Positions 6,438 through 15,180 of a stretch of 44,023 nt of DNA are shown in pieces. This DNA comes from BOKZ01 sp040900165 (lineage in GTDB: Bacteria; Patescibacteriota; UBA1384; 2-12-FULL-50-11). The stretch's first letter is position 1, and each line of letters starts with the position of its first letter. The notes under the pieces are model-generated. The model did no database searches. It was not told the DNA's origin and saw only the letters and a program-made list of their open reading frames with translations. Position numbers and translations under genes: made by a program. The stretch spans positions 1-44,023 of the forward strand of contig JBBDZM010000003.1 of assembly GCA_040900165.1 (NCBI GenBank). Direction: 5' to 3'.

Positions 6438-9008
6438 ATGAAAGATAACGAGAAAAAAGATTTACCAGTTGAGGAGACACCGGAAGAGATTGAGATACCG
6501 GAGGTGAGTGCCGAGGAGCTGGAAACTACTGGCAAAAAAACTGAGTACGGCTTGATCCGGGCTCGGTCAATTAATAACGAGATGACCGAGAGCTATCTCG
6601 ATTACGCCATGAGTGTAATCGTTGCCCGAGCCTTGCCCGATGTTCGCGACGGCTTGAAACCAGTTCACCGGCGAATTCTCTTTGCCATGCACGAAATGGG
6701 TCTGACTCCTACCTCCAAACACCGCAAGTCGGCCAAGATTAACGGTGAAGTTTTGGGTAACTATCACCCCCACGGTGAGCTGGCTGTTTACGACTCAATG
6801 GTTCGAATGGCCCAATGGTGGAGCTTGCGCTTACCGCTGGTTAACGGTCAGGGAAACTTTGGCTCGATGGACGGCGACTCGCCAGCGGCCTCGCGCTACA
6901 CCGAAGCCAGATTAGCGCCACCGGCCGATGGGTTACTCCAAGATATCGACAAAGAGACAGTTGATTTCCGCGACAACTACGACGGCACCAAGCAAGAGCC
7001 AGTGGTACTGCCAACCCGTATTCCCAACCTGTTGGTTAACGGCTCGCAGGGAATTGCTGTTGGCATGGCGACCAATATTCCACCGCATAACTTGAATGAA
7101 ATTATTGACGGTTTACTCCTTTTGCAGAAAAATCCCAAAGCCGATGTCGACGAGCTAATTGAAGTTATTAAGGGGCCGGATTTCCCAACCCGCGGTATTG
7201 CCTACGGTTTAAGCGATATCAAACAGGCCTTTGCCACCGGCCGCGGACGGATCGTTGTCCGGGGTCGTGCCGAAATTGTCGAGGACAAAAAACGCGACCA
7301 AATTATTATTACCGAACTGCCGTATCAAACCAATAAGGCAACGTTTATTACCCGGATTGCCGAATTGGTCAAAGACAAAAAAATTGAGGGTGTCTACGAT
7401 ATCCGCGACGAGTCCGACCGCTCCGATGGCGTTCGGGTAGTTATCGATCTCAAGTCCGGCGCCGTTTCATCGAAAATTTTAAACCAACTCTACGAAATGA
7501 CCGAACTCCAGAGTGTTGTCCACTATAATATGGTGGCACTGGTTGATAGTATCCAGCCAAAACTGCTGTCGTTGCCAGAAATGCTCAGTGAATTTTTGGG
7601 CCACCGGACCGATGTTGTTACCCGCCGAACTAACTACGAGCTAAAAATCGCCAAAGCCCGGGCCCATATATTAGAGGGCTTAAAAATCGCCCTCGACCAT
7701 TTGGATGCGATTATTGCTCTAATTCGCAAGTCGGAAAACCGCGACGCCGCCAAGACGGCCTTAATGAGCGAGTTTAAACTAAGCGAGCTCCAAGCCAACG
7801 CCATTTTGGATATGCGCTTATCGCAGTTGGCCAACCTGGAGCGGCAGAAGGTTTACGATGAATATGAAGCGGTCATGAAATTAAACGCCGATCTTGAGGA
7901 TATTTTGGCAAAACCGGAGCGGGTGGAATCAATTATTCGTGACGAATTGGCGGAAGTTAAAAAGAAATACGGTAATGACCGGCGCACGGAGATTCGTCCC
8001 GAACAACTCGGGCAGATGACTGCTTACGATTTAATTCCCGAAGAAGAAGTCCTGATTACACTAACGATTAACAACTACGCCAAGCGAATGACCCCGGATA
8101 CCTACCGCAGCCAATCGCGCGGCGGCAAGGGTGTAATTGGTATGGCCACCCGCGAAGACGACTACGTGATGGATATTATTTCCTGCTCTACCCACGACGA
8201 CCTGCTGTTTTTCACCAGCCGCGGTCGGGCATTTAAGGTAAAGGCCTACGAGATTCCGGCCGCTAGTCGCCAAAGCAAAGGGGTGGCGATGCCTAATATT
8301 ATTCGGATTGACCAAAACGAAAAAGTCACGGAAGTAATGGCAATTAGCAAAAATGAGCCGTTCAAATACTTTTTCTTTGCGACCCAACACGGAACGGTTA
8401 AGCGAGTACCAAGAGAGCTGCTCGACAATATCCGCAAAAGCGGAGTGGTCGCGGTTGGCCTCAAGGGCGACGACAGCTTGCTTTGGGTAAAACGAACCTC
8501 CGGCAACGACGAGATTGCCCACGTTACCAAAAACGGCCAAGTAATTGTTTATAACGAGGACGAAGTCCGGCCAATGGGGCGAAGTGCCGCTGGGGTGCGG
8601 GGGATTAAGCTTAAAGAAAAAACCGACGCGGTTATTGAGACAGCTGTGCTATCTGATTCATCGGAGGCAATTGGGGTAATCAGCGAAAACGGCATCGGCA
8701 AAAAAGTTGAAGTCGGCGCTTTCCGCAATCAACACCGGGGCGGTAGTGGTATCCGGATTGCCAAGCTTAACGATAAAACCGGCAAATTAGTAACGGGCGA
8801 AGTTATCGAGCCCGATGCGACTGAGATTATTATCGCCACCACCAGCGGGCAGATTATTAAAATTCCGGCAAGCTCGTTGAAGAAATTATCGCGGCAGGCC
8901 AGCGGCGTTATCTTGATGCGGACCAACGGGAGTGATAAAGTTAGTAACCTAACGGTCATTTACGAATTCGATAAAAACAATACGGACAATGAACCGGCCA
9001 AAAAATAA
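6438..9008 (+). CDS. gyrA: DNA gyrase subunit A
   Basis: The 856-aa breakage-rejoining and DNA-wrapping subunit of gyrase. After an acidic extension of about 38 residues come the winged-helix core (ALPDVRDGLKPVHRRIL), the catalytic tyrosine Y154 in AASRYTEARL, and a C-terminal six-bladed beta-pinwheel with the GyrA-box-like QSRGGKGVIGM at about residue 555, which distinguishes it from ParC. The quinolone-determining region reads HPHGELAVYD, so the equivalents of E. coli Asp82 and Ser83 are Glu114 and Leu115. It follows gyrB after 6 nt and is followed by infB after 2 nt. It is probably the only type IIA A subunit gene in a reduced genome, but that cannot be seen here. Confidence 0.98.
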   Translation: MKDNEKKDLPVEETPEEIEIPEVSAEELETTGKKTEYGLIRARSINNEMTESYLDYAMSVIVARALPDVRDGLKPVHRRILFAMHEMGLTPTSKHRKSAKINGEVLGNYHPHGELAVYDSMVRMAQWWSLRLPLVNGQGNFGSMDGDSPAASRYTEARLAPPADGLLQDIDKETVDFRDNYDGTKQEPVVLPTRIPNLLVNGSQGIAVGMATNIPPHNLNEIIDGLLLLQKNPKADVDELIEVIKGPDFPTRGIAYGLSDIKQAFATGRGRIVVRGRAEIVEDKKRDQIIITELPYQTNKATFITRIAELVKDKKIEGVYDIRDESDRSDGVRVVIDLKSGAVSSKILNQLYEMTELQSVVHYNMVALVDSIQPKLLSLPEMLSEFLGHRTDVVTRRTNYELKIAKARAHILEGLKIALDHLDAIIALIRKSENRDAAKTALMSEFKLSELQANAILDMRLSQLANLERQKVYDEYEAVMKLNADLEDILAKPERVESIIRDELAEVKKKYGNDRRTEIRPEQLGQMTAYDLIPEEEVLITLTINNYAKRMTPDTYRSQSRGGKGVIGMATREDDYVMDIISCSTHDDLLFFTSRGRAFKVKAYEIPAASRQSKGVAMPNIIRIDQNEKVTEVMAISKNEPFKYFFFATQHGTVKRVPRELLDNIRKSGVVAVGLKGDDSLLWVKRTSGNDEIAHVTKNGQVIVYNEDEVRPMGRSAAGVRGIKLKEKTDAVIETAVLSDSSEAIGVISENGIGKKVEVGAFRNQHRGGSGIRIAKLNDKTGKLVTGEVIEPDATEIIIATTSGQIIKIPASSLKKLSRQASGVILMRTNGSDKVSNLTVIYEFDKNNTDNEPAKK

Positions 9009-9010
9009 CG

Positions 9011-10711
9011 ATGAGCGACAAACCCAAAATTCAAATACCCGAGGAAATTTCCGTACGCGCGCTCGCCAGCGTCCTTAAAGTCGACCCCACTAAAGTTATT
9101 GGCAAACTAGTCGCCGGCGGAGTTTTTGCCAATATTAACCAGTCGGTAGATTACGATACTGCCAGTTTGGTTGCCGGAGAATTTGGTTTTGAAGCCGAGC
9201 CCGAGCAAAAATCGACGGCAGTTAATAAAACTACTATTAGTAAAGACGCAGTTGAACGAGCACCGATTGTGACAATTATGGGTCACGTCGATCACGGTAA
9301 GACATCGCTTTTAGACTATATCCGCCGCTCCAATATTGCCGCGGGCGAAACCGGGGGAATTACCCAACACATTAGTGCCTACCAAATTAACTTTAAAACC
9401 AAAGAGGCTAAAAACCGGAAAATCACTTTTGTTGACACCCCCGGTCACGAAGCCTTCTCGGCTCTGCGGGCGCACGGTGCGTCGTTGACCGATATCGTTA
9501 TCTTGGTGGTTGCGGCCGATGACGGCATCAAACCCCAGACTATCGAAGCAATTGAGCAAGCCAAAAGCGCAAACGCCCCAATTGTCGTGGCGATTAACAA
9601 AGCCGATTTGCCAGGCGCCAACATCGACAGAGTTAAACAGCAGTTAACTGATCACGGATTAAATCCCGAGGATTGGGGCGGCCACACTATTACCGTGCCA
9701 ATCTCCGCTAAAACCGGCTCTGGTGTGGAGGATCTATTAGAGATGGTTTTGCTAACGGCCGATATTCTAGAGCTAAAAGCCGATCCCGATGCGACTGCCG
9801 AAGGAATTGTTATTGAAGCTAACCTTGATAAACAGGTTGGCCCCATTGCCACCGTCCTTGTCTACAACGGCTCGCTTCATCCGGGACAAGTAATTGTTAT
9901 TGGCAAGACATACGGACGGATTCGGGCCCTGCTGGATGATTTGGGCGATAAAATTAGCTCGGCTGGACCAGCCAAGCCAGCAATTATTACTGGGCTAAAA
10001 GACGTTCCGAAGTTTGGCGAAAGACTAGAAGTAGTGCCGAACGAAAAAGTCGCCCGGACAATGACCCAAGATCTACAAGCCACTGGTAAGAAAAGTAATA
10101 AAGAAAGCGAAAACACCTACCCGATTATCATTAAAGCCGATGTCGGTGGATCGTTGGCGGCCCTGGAAGGGTCGATCCGCAAGCTCAAAACCAAAGACGC
10201 AACCGTCGAGATTATCGCCAGTGGGATTGGCCCAGTTAACGAAAACGATATCAGCCTAGCTAAGGCCGCCAAAGCCCACGTTATTGCCTTTCGAGTAGCC
10301 ACCCCGAAACGAATTCAAGATATCGCCGCCAAAGACGGCGTTGAAGCCAAGGAATACTGGATTATTTACGACGCCACCGATTTTCTGCAAGCCGAGCTAA
10401 AACGAATCGCCACGCCAGTGGAAGTTGTCAAAGAAATCGGCCGCTTGAAAGTGCTGGCGCTGTTCTCCAAAAAAGGTACCCAGGCAATTGTTGGTGGGGA
10501 AGTTCTTAGCGGTGAGATTAAAAAAGACCTACAGTTGGTGATAAATCGCAGCAAAGAAGAGGTTGGCAAAGGCAAGATTATTGCCGTTAAGGTTGGTAAA
10601 GTCGAAGTTGATTTAGCCGAAAAGGGGACACAGTGCGGGCTATCGGTTGAAACCGATGCGGAAATTGTCAACGGCGATATTTTAGTTGCCAACACAGTTA
10701 GTTACGAGTAA
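9011..10711 (+). CDS. infB: Translation initiation factor IF-2, short form
   Basis: A 566-aa translational GTPase that delivers initiator fMet-tRNA to the 30S subunit and promotes subunit joining. Only one short IF2_N domain is present (about residues 10-60, ISVRALASVLKVDPTKVIGKL). The G domain follows directly with G1 GHVDHGKT, G3 DTPGHE, G4 NKAD and G5 ISAKTG. Domains II, III and IV (C-terminal fMet-tRNA-binding barrel) complete it. E. coli IF-2 is about 890 aa; the long charged N-terminal region is missing, as in several small-genome bacteria. Its place behind gyrA is unlike the usual nusA-infB-rbfA arrangement. ATG 9011 follows the gyrA stop by 2 nt. Confidence 0.98.
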   Translation: MSDKPKIQIPEEISVRALASVLKVDPTKVIGKLVAGGVFANINQSVDYDTASLVAGEFGFEAEPEQKSTAVNKTTISKDAVERAPIVTIMGHVDHGKTSLLDYIRRSNIAAGETGGITQHISAYQINFKTKEAKNRKITFVDTPGHEAFSALRAHGASLTDIVILVVAADDGIKPQTIEAIEQAKSANAPIVVAINKADLPGANIDRVKQQLTDHGLNPEDWGGHTITVPISAKTGSGVEDLLEMVLLTADILELKADPDATAEGIVIEANLDKQVGPIATVLVYNGSLHPGQVIVIGKTYGRIRALLDDLGDKISSAGPAKPAIITGLKDVPKFGERLEVVPNEKVARTMTQDLQATGKKSNKESENTYPIIIKADVGGSLAALEGSIRKLKTKDATVEIIASGIGPVNENDISLAKAAKAHVIAFRVATPKRIQDIAAKDGVEAKEYWIIYDATDFLQAELKRIATPVEVVKEIGRLKVLALFSKKGTQAIVGGEVLSGEIKKDLQLVINRSKEEVGKGKIIAVKVGKVEVDLAEKGTQCGLSVETDAEIVNGDILVANTVSYE

Positions 10712-10807
10712 GCGGCTTGTCGAGTAGGCTAACTTTAGTTAGCGTTAGGCTATGGGAGGGAAATAAGCTTTTTAGAGCAGATTTGGTATGGCTGGCTACA
10801 GTTTGGG

Positions 10808-12295
10808 GTGGGTAATAGCGATATTATTTGGTACTCAATCGTCGATTTTCTACTACTCTCAATTGCCGCTTACGGCATCTTGATATTTCTTAATTCGGTT
10901 AAGGGGATGCGGTATTTGGGAATTGTTTTTGTGGCGACGGCCACACTAATAATCTCGTCATTTTTGCGCTTTCCGGGACTGCATATCGCCGTTCAAGCGG
11001 TAATACTGGTTTTATTGGTGAGTTTCCCGATTATCTTTCATGAACGCTGGGCTCAATTGCTTAGTGGGGCGCCGGCCACTACACCTGGCCATTTCAATAA
11101 AATAACGTTGGGGATTACGGCGATGCTTGTTTCGGCCGTGATGGTTTTTATTGGCGCTGGCGCCTTGGTGAAAATCGCCGAATTGCCCTCGGAGATTCCC
11201 GTCGAGGCAGTTAATCTTCCAACCGGAATGACGGCCGATTTTGGCGGCGGCAAAACCGTTCGGGTGATTATCTCGGCTCCCCGAGACATTTGGGAAAGTT
11301 TGAACGGCGATAATTTTTCGGCAACTGTCGATGCTGCTAATCGAGCCGAGGGAACTTACGACGTCGATATTATTGTCACTAGCCAAATTGACTCGGTTAG
11401 AATTATTTCCATTAAACCCAGTAAAGCCGTAATCACTATTGAGCCGGTAATTAAAAAGACCGTCCCAGTCTCAATTAAGGTAAGTGGTACGGCCGGCAAA
11501 GAGCTGGTCCCGGGCGAGGCGAAGATCGAACCAGACAAAGTCGAAATTGCTGGTCCAAAATCGGAGATTGCCGATATCAGCCAGGTTTATGCCGAGATAA
11601 AATTAAATGGTGAGACGGAGACAATTAAGCTCGATGCCGTTGATCTAGTGGCGCTGGACGCAACCGGCGAACTAATCCCCTCGATTGAAATTAAACCCGC
11701 GGCTGTCAAGCTGACACTGCCGTTGGTCAAGGCCGGTAACAGTAAGGTAGTGACGGTTACTCCAGTTTTCAGTGGTACGCCGGCAGTTGGTTATTGGGTG
11801 GAATCAGTCAGCGTTGAGCCGGCGGTGGTGAGCGTGCTTGGTTCGGCCGAAGCCCTAACTAATCTCAAGCAAATTAAAACCGCCCGAATCTCCCTTGACG
11901 GCATTAGCTCGACCTCTAGTCAAAATATTGCTCTAGATTTGCCGTCGGGGGTAACTGTCGCCGACGATACGGCCAAGGTGTTGGTAAAGATTACAATTGC
12001 CAAGGCCGACACGACTAAATCTGTTACCCCGCAGTTTGTCTACGACGGCTTGTCGTCATCGTTAAAGGTGTCGAGCACTAGCCCAACGTCGATCTCGGCG
12101 ATTGTTAGTGGAGCAGGGGATATTCTGAAAAATCTTAGTAGCGGCGACGTTAAACTTAAGCTTAATTTAGCGCCGTATAAATCGGCTGGAACTTACTCCG
12201 TTCAAATTGAAAACAGTGCCTTCGTCCTACCTGGCGGAGTGTCGTTAGTCAGCTTCCTTCCATCGGCAATAGATGTTACTTTGGAGAATAGATGA
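10808..12295 (+). CDS. CdaA-like membrane anchor fused to YbbR (CdaR-type) repeats, no cyclase domain
   Basis: A 495-aa protein. Residues 1-85 hold about three membrane helices resembling the N-terminal region of the diadenylate cyclase CdaA (DFLLLSIAAYGILIFLNSVKGMRYL ends in an R/K-rich loop; final helix runs into FHERWAQLL). The DAC catalytic domain with its DGA and RHR motifs is not there. Instead a fourth helix (about 95-122) leads into several extracellular YbbR-type beta repeats, as in CdaR, the activator of CdaA. Start is uncertain: GTG 10808 has no ribosome site, whereas an in-frame ATA at 10763 follows GGGAGGG; that would add 15 residues (SFLEQIWYGWLQFG). It overlaps the next gene by ATGA. 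Role is likely envelope-related. Confidence 0.75.
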   Translation: MGNSDIIWYSIVDFLLLSIAAYGILIFLNSVKGMRYLGIVFVATATLIISSFLRFPGLHIAVQAVILVLLVSFPIIFHERWAQLLSGAPATTPGHFNKITLGITAMLVSAVMVFIGAGALVKIAELPSEIPVEAVNLPTGMTADFGGGKTVRVIISAPRDIWESLNGDNFSATVDAANRAEGTYDVDIIVTSQIDSVRIISIKPSKAVITIEPVIKKTVPVSIKVSGTAGKELVPGEAKIEPDKVEIAGPKSEIADISQVYAEIKLNGETETIKLDAVDLVALDATGELIPSIEIKPAAVKLTLPLVKAGNSKVVTVTPVFSGTPAVGYWVESVSVEPAVVSVLGSAEALTNLKQIKTARISLDGISSTSSQNIALDLPSGVTVADDTAKVLVKITIAKADTTKSVTPQFVYDGLSSSLKVSSTSPTSISAIVSGAGDILKNLSSGDVKLKLNLAPYKSAGTYSVQIENSAFVLPGGVSLVSFLPSAIDVTLENR

Positions 12296-12633
12296 GAGAG
12301 TGGGGGACAAAAGTTAGGGAGTTGCTCGATTTTCGGAAAATGTCGCCGCAACGAGCGCTTAGTTTAGTATTTGTCGCCAGTGTTTTGCTGGTGGTGGTTA
12401 GCTACGGCATTTGGCAGTTTGGGCGGTTGCTGTCGCCTTCGGGGATATTTAACTCGTCCGATCCGGTTGTCGAGTCGGCAATTAGCGACTTTGATGCTAA
12501 CGGTAACCCACTCCCTAACAGCGTCACCGACAATACTGTCCCCGATTACGGCATCAACGCCACCGAGCTAACCTACGGCGCTGACGGCAAGCTGAATATG
12601 GCTCGTCTGCAAGGGTTGGTGGATTACCGATGA
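12292..12633 (+). CDS. Single-pass membrane protein, 113 aa, unknown
   Basis: A small bitopic protein with a basic cytoplasmic start (MREWGTKVRELLDFRKMSPQ), one membrane helix at about residues 21-44 (ALSLVFVASVLLVVVSYGIW) and a short acidic outer part with DFDANGNPLPNSV, which looks like an EF-hand-type or thrombospondin-3-like calcium loop (D-x-D-x-N-G). Stop and start codons overlap its neighbours on both sides (ATGA at 12292 and 12630), so it is translationally coupled to the YbbR protein and to the large secreted protein. It may help anchor or assemble the latter; I do not recognise a family. Confidence 0.8.
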   Translation: MREWGTKVRELLDFRKMSPQRALSLVFVASVLLVVVSYGIWQFGRLLSPSGIFNSSDPVVESAISDFDANGNPLPNSVTDNTVPDYGINATELTYGADGKLNMARLQGLVDYR

Positions 12634-15143
12634 TCAAAAAAATCTTTGTCTTTGCCCTGGGGTTAGTTTTTCTCACTGGTTTGCTGTCGACCAGCCAAGT
12701 CAAAGCCCAGACCGACGATTGGTCGCCGGTTAGTTCCGTTGGAATGACCGTAATTAATGATCAAAGATACTATAATAACAGCTCCAGCTGGCGGCTTGAT
12801 AACTATGCTTGTTTTGGTACCTGGGGGCGCAATAACGCTAAGAGTTTGGGCGGCACATTTGCCTGTGCCGGTGACGGCACAACGGTTGGATCGACGGCTT
12901 TTGATTTCCCTCCCAACTCTGAACCAGTGGGGGAGCAGTTTACCGCTGGGATAAAATTTAGCAGCAATAATATCTATTCGGTTGCAAACTACGACCTGGA
13001 CAGTGCCGGAGTTAATGCTGCCACCCATATTTTTTCGATATTTGGAAGCGGTTTCCCCCTAGCGCCACCGGCCTTAACTAACCAAATGCAGTCAGATCTT
13101 AAACAACACCGAGTCCAGTCATTGGTATCCTTTAACGGTTATCTCTATGCCGGAACCTACTCGCGCGCAGTTGGCGGATCAAGCTTTGGCGCCCAAATCT
13201 GGCGCCACGATGCCTTTACTACTGGCGAGCTTGGCCAGAACCCCACCGAGTGGGCGGCGTCGCTACAGCGCTGGCAGAAAGTCGTTAACAATGGGCTAAC
13301 TTCGACCAATAATGAAGCGGTTATGCATATGTTCGTTTTTAATAACCAACTCTACGCCGGTCTTTATAACGCCGGTGGTTCGGGCAAACTAATTAAAACA
13401 TCCAACGGAACCACTTGGACAACTTTAACTAATAATTTTGGTGCTATTGGAAACTATATTGCAACGAGCGCTCAATATAATGGGCGGATTTACATTGGTT
13501 TACATAACGGTGGGGTTTATTCCTCGCCCGATGGGGTTAGTTGGGTTAACCACACTGGCCAAATGTCGCCCCTATCTGGGCGGGCAATGGCGGTTGCCAA
13601 TGGGATACTTTATGTCGGCGGCGGCACTAGCATCTATAAATCTAGTGACGGCTCAAGTTTCTCGGTATCAACCAGCTCGATTAGCAACGTCTCAACGATG
13701 ATCGGTGGGTCGCAGAATCGGCTGTTTGTGGGAGTCGGCGTAGATCCCACCGACTACCAAAATAGTCCTCGCCAAGCCCGGATTTGGTGTCTAGGGTGCA
13801 CCACTCCACCGGTTGAAACTGGCGATGTCATTATTAAATTACCGCCAAAATCAGTTTATACGCCCGAAACGTTATTATTTGATGGCAGTACCTACACGTT
13901 TTCGGCTACCACCGGGGAATTTACTGGTCCGAGTCGATTTACTATTAACACAGACGTTGTCGGAACCGGTTTGTTCGAATCGTACGAAATTACGATTCAG
14001 GACATCGAACGGGGTCAGGCGGCTTATTTGCCGGGTAGGGAGAAGCTAACGGCGTTTAACCAGCTGATTAACGATTTTTCGGCTAAGGCCTATGCGCCAC
14101 CGCCAGCGACCAACGTATTATTGTTGGGAACTTTTCCGGTGTACGAATTCAAGATGTCGTTTCAACGTCTCGCGTCAGCGGCAACCGTCGATAATCTGGC
14201 GGCCAATCTGCCGATTGGTTACGAACTTGCCGATATCACCGACGGGGACTGTTCGGCCGCTGGCAATACCCACATCTGTTTCAAACCAACGCTAGAGCTA
14301 AGTAATTTCTCTGGCAATATCTGCTTATCTCCTGGTAGCTGTACGCTTAACCTTCAAGAAGTTGTCGCACTCACCCAGCCGGGTCAAATTGTAGTTGAGG
14401 GTAATGTCTTGGGCGGTTTCGAAGTTGGCGGTTTTGTTTTCCCCAATGGTTCCAATCAAGACTGGGTGGCGGTTGGTGGAAACTTTACGGCCGAATTTAA
14501 CCAACAGAATGACAATCAAAAACTTAGCAACTACGTGGCCGGTAATGCCAAACTGCAGTGGGGCTCTGCTAGCGATAGTGCATCTGTTGCCTATAAACTT
14601 AACAAATTAAAAAATGACGGAATTGCCAAAGCTACAACACTCGATAGTACCCCTAGCTATACGACATTTAATCTCAACTCACCAACAGCTAATCCCGGTG
14701 CCGCCGGAGAATCATCGTTTACCACTGGCCCAGGTGGAAAAATCTGGTACAAAAACGGCAACTTAACTCTTGGTAGCTTAGCAACCCAAGCGAATGTTCG
14801 GGGAGAGGGGACACTAATTGTTAACGGCAACTTAACAGTTGCTAATGATCTAATTTGCCAGAACAATACCAAATTTGGGGTAATCGCTACCGGGAACATA
14901 ACCTTCAACTCCCCAACAATCGAGTGTGGCGCCTATACATCGCTGGAGGGCAATATTATTTTTAACTCCAATATTTCCTCGAACAGTGAAGCGCGAGGGA
15001 TATTTGTTACTAGGGGCGATATCATCTTGCCAACGGTTAGCCAAGGCGGTAATTACCTGATTAGATACGACAGTACCTTTGCGCAGGAACCATCAGCGCT
15101 ATTTAGCGAACTATTAAAAATTGTCTTTACGACCAGCTCTTAA
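12630..15143 (+). CDS. Large secreted protein with propeller-like and beta-helix-like regions
   Basis: An 837-aa protein with a clear Sec signal peptide (MIKKIFVFALGLVFLTGLLS, cleavage near VKA-QT at residue 26). Residues about 150-400 contain repeats of the type YLYAGTY, LYAGLYN, IYIGLHNGG, LYVGGGT, each followed by a W or S/T-rich strand, typical of beta-propeller blades (BNR/Kelch-like with SPDGVSW, SSDGSSF). The C-terminal third has alternating short strands (GNLTLG, GTLIVNGNLTVAND, GVIATGNITFNS, LEGNIIFNS) that look like a right-handed beta-helix as in bactofilin-like or pilus-associated proteins. Four Cys in the middle could form disulfides. No C-terminal anchor is seen. Probably a surface or pilus-associated adhesin; exact family unknown. 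Confidence 0.82.
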   Translation: MIKKIFVFALGLVFLTGLLSTSQVKAQTDDWSPVSSVGMTVINDQRYYNNSSSWRLDNYACFGTWGRNNAKSLGGTFACAGDGTTVGSTAFDFPPNSEPVGEQFTAGIKFSSNNIYSVANYDLDSAGVNAATHIFSIFGSGFPLAPPALTNQMQSDLKQHRVQSLVSFNGYLYAGTYSRAVGGSSFGAQIWRHDAFTTGELGQNPTEWAASLQRWQKVVNNGLTSTNNEAVMHMFVFNNQLYAGLYNAGGSGKLIKTSNGTTWTTLTNNFGAIGNYIATSAQYNGRIYIGLHNGGVYSSPDGVSWVNHTGQMSPLSGRAMAVANGILYVGGGTSIYKSSDGSSFSVSTSSISNVSTMIGGSQNRLFVGVGVDPTDYQNSPRQARIWCLGCTTPPVETGDVIIKLPPKSVYTPETLLFDGSTYTFSATTGEFTGPSRFTINTDVVGTGLFESYEITIQDIERGQAAYLPGREKLTAFNQLINDFSAKAYAPPPATNVLLLGTFPVYEFKMSFQRLASAATVDNLAANLPIGYELADITDGDCSAAGNTHICFKPTLELSNFSGNICLSPGSCTLNLQEVVALTQPGQIVVEGNVLGGFEVGGFVFPNGSNQDWVAVGGNFTAEFNQQNDNQKLSNYVAGNAKLQWGSASDSASVAYKLNKLKNDGIAKATTLDSTPSYTTFNLNSPTANPGAAGESSFTTGPGGKIWYKNGNLTLGSLATQANVRGEGTLIVNGNLTVANDLICQNNTKFGVIATGNITFNSPTIECGAYTSLEGNIIFNSNISSNSEARGIFVTRGDIILPTVSQGGNYLIRYDSTFAQEPSALFSELLKIVFTTSS

Positions 15144-15180
15144 GGCATATTTAAGTATTTTCCGGTAAGATTAACCGATA

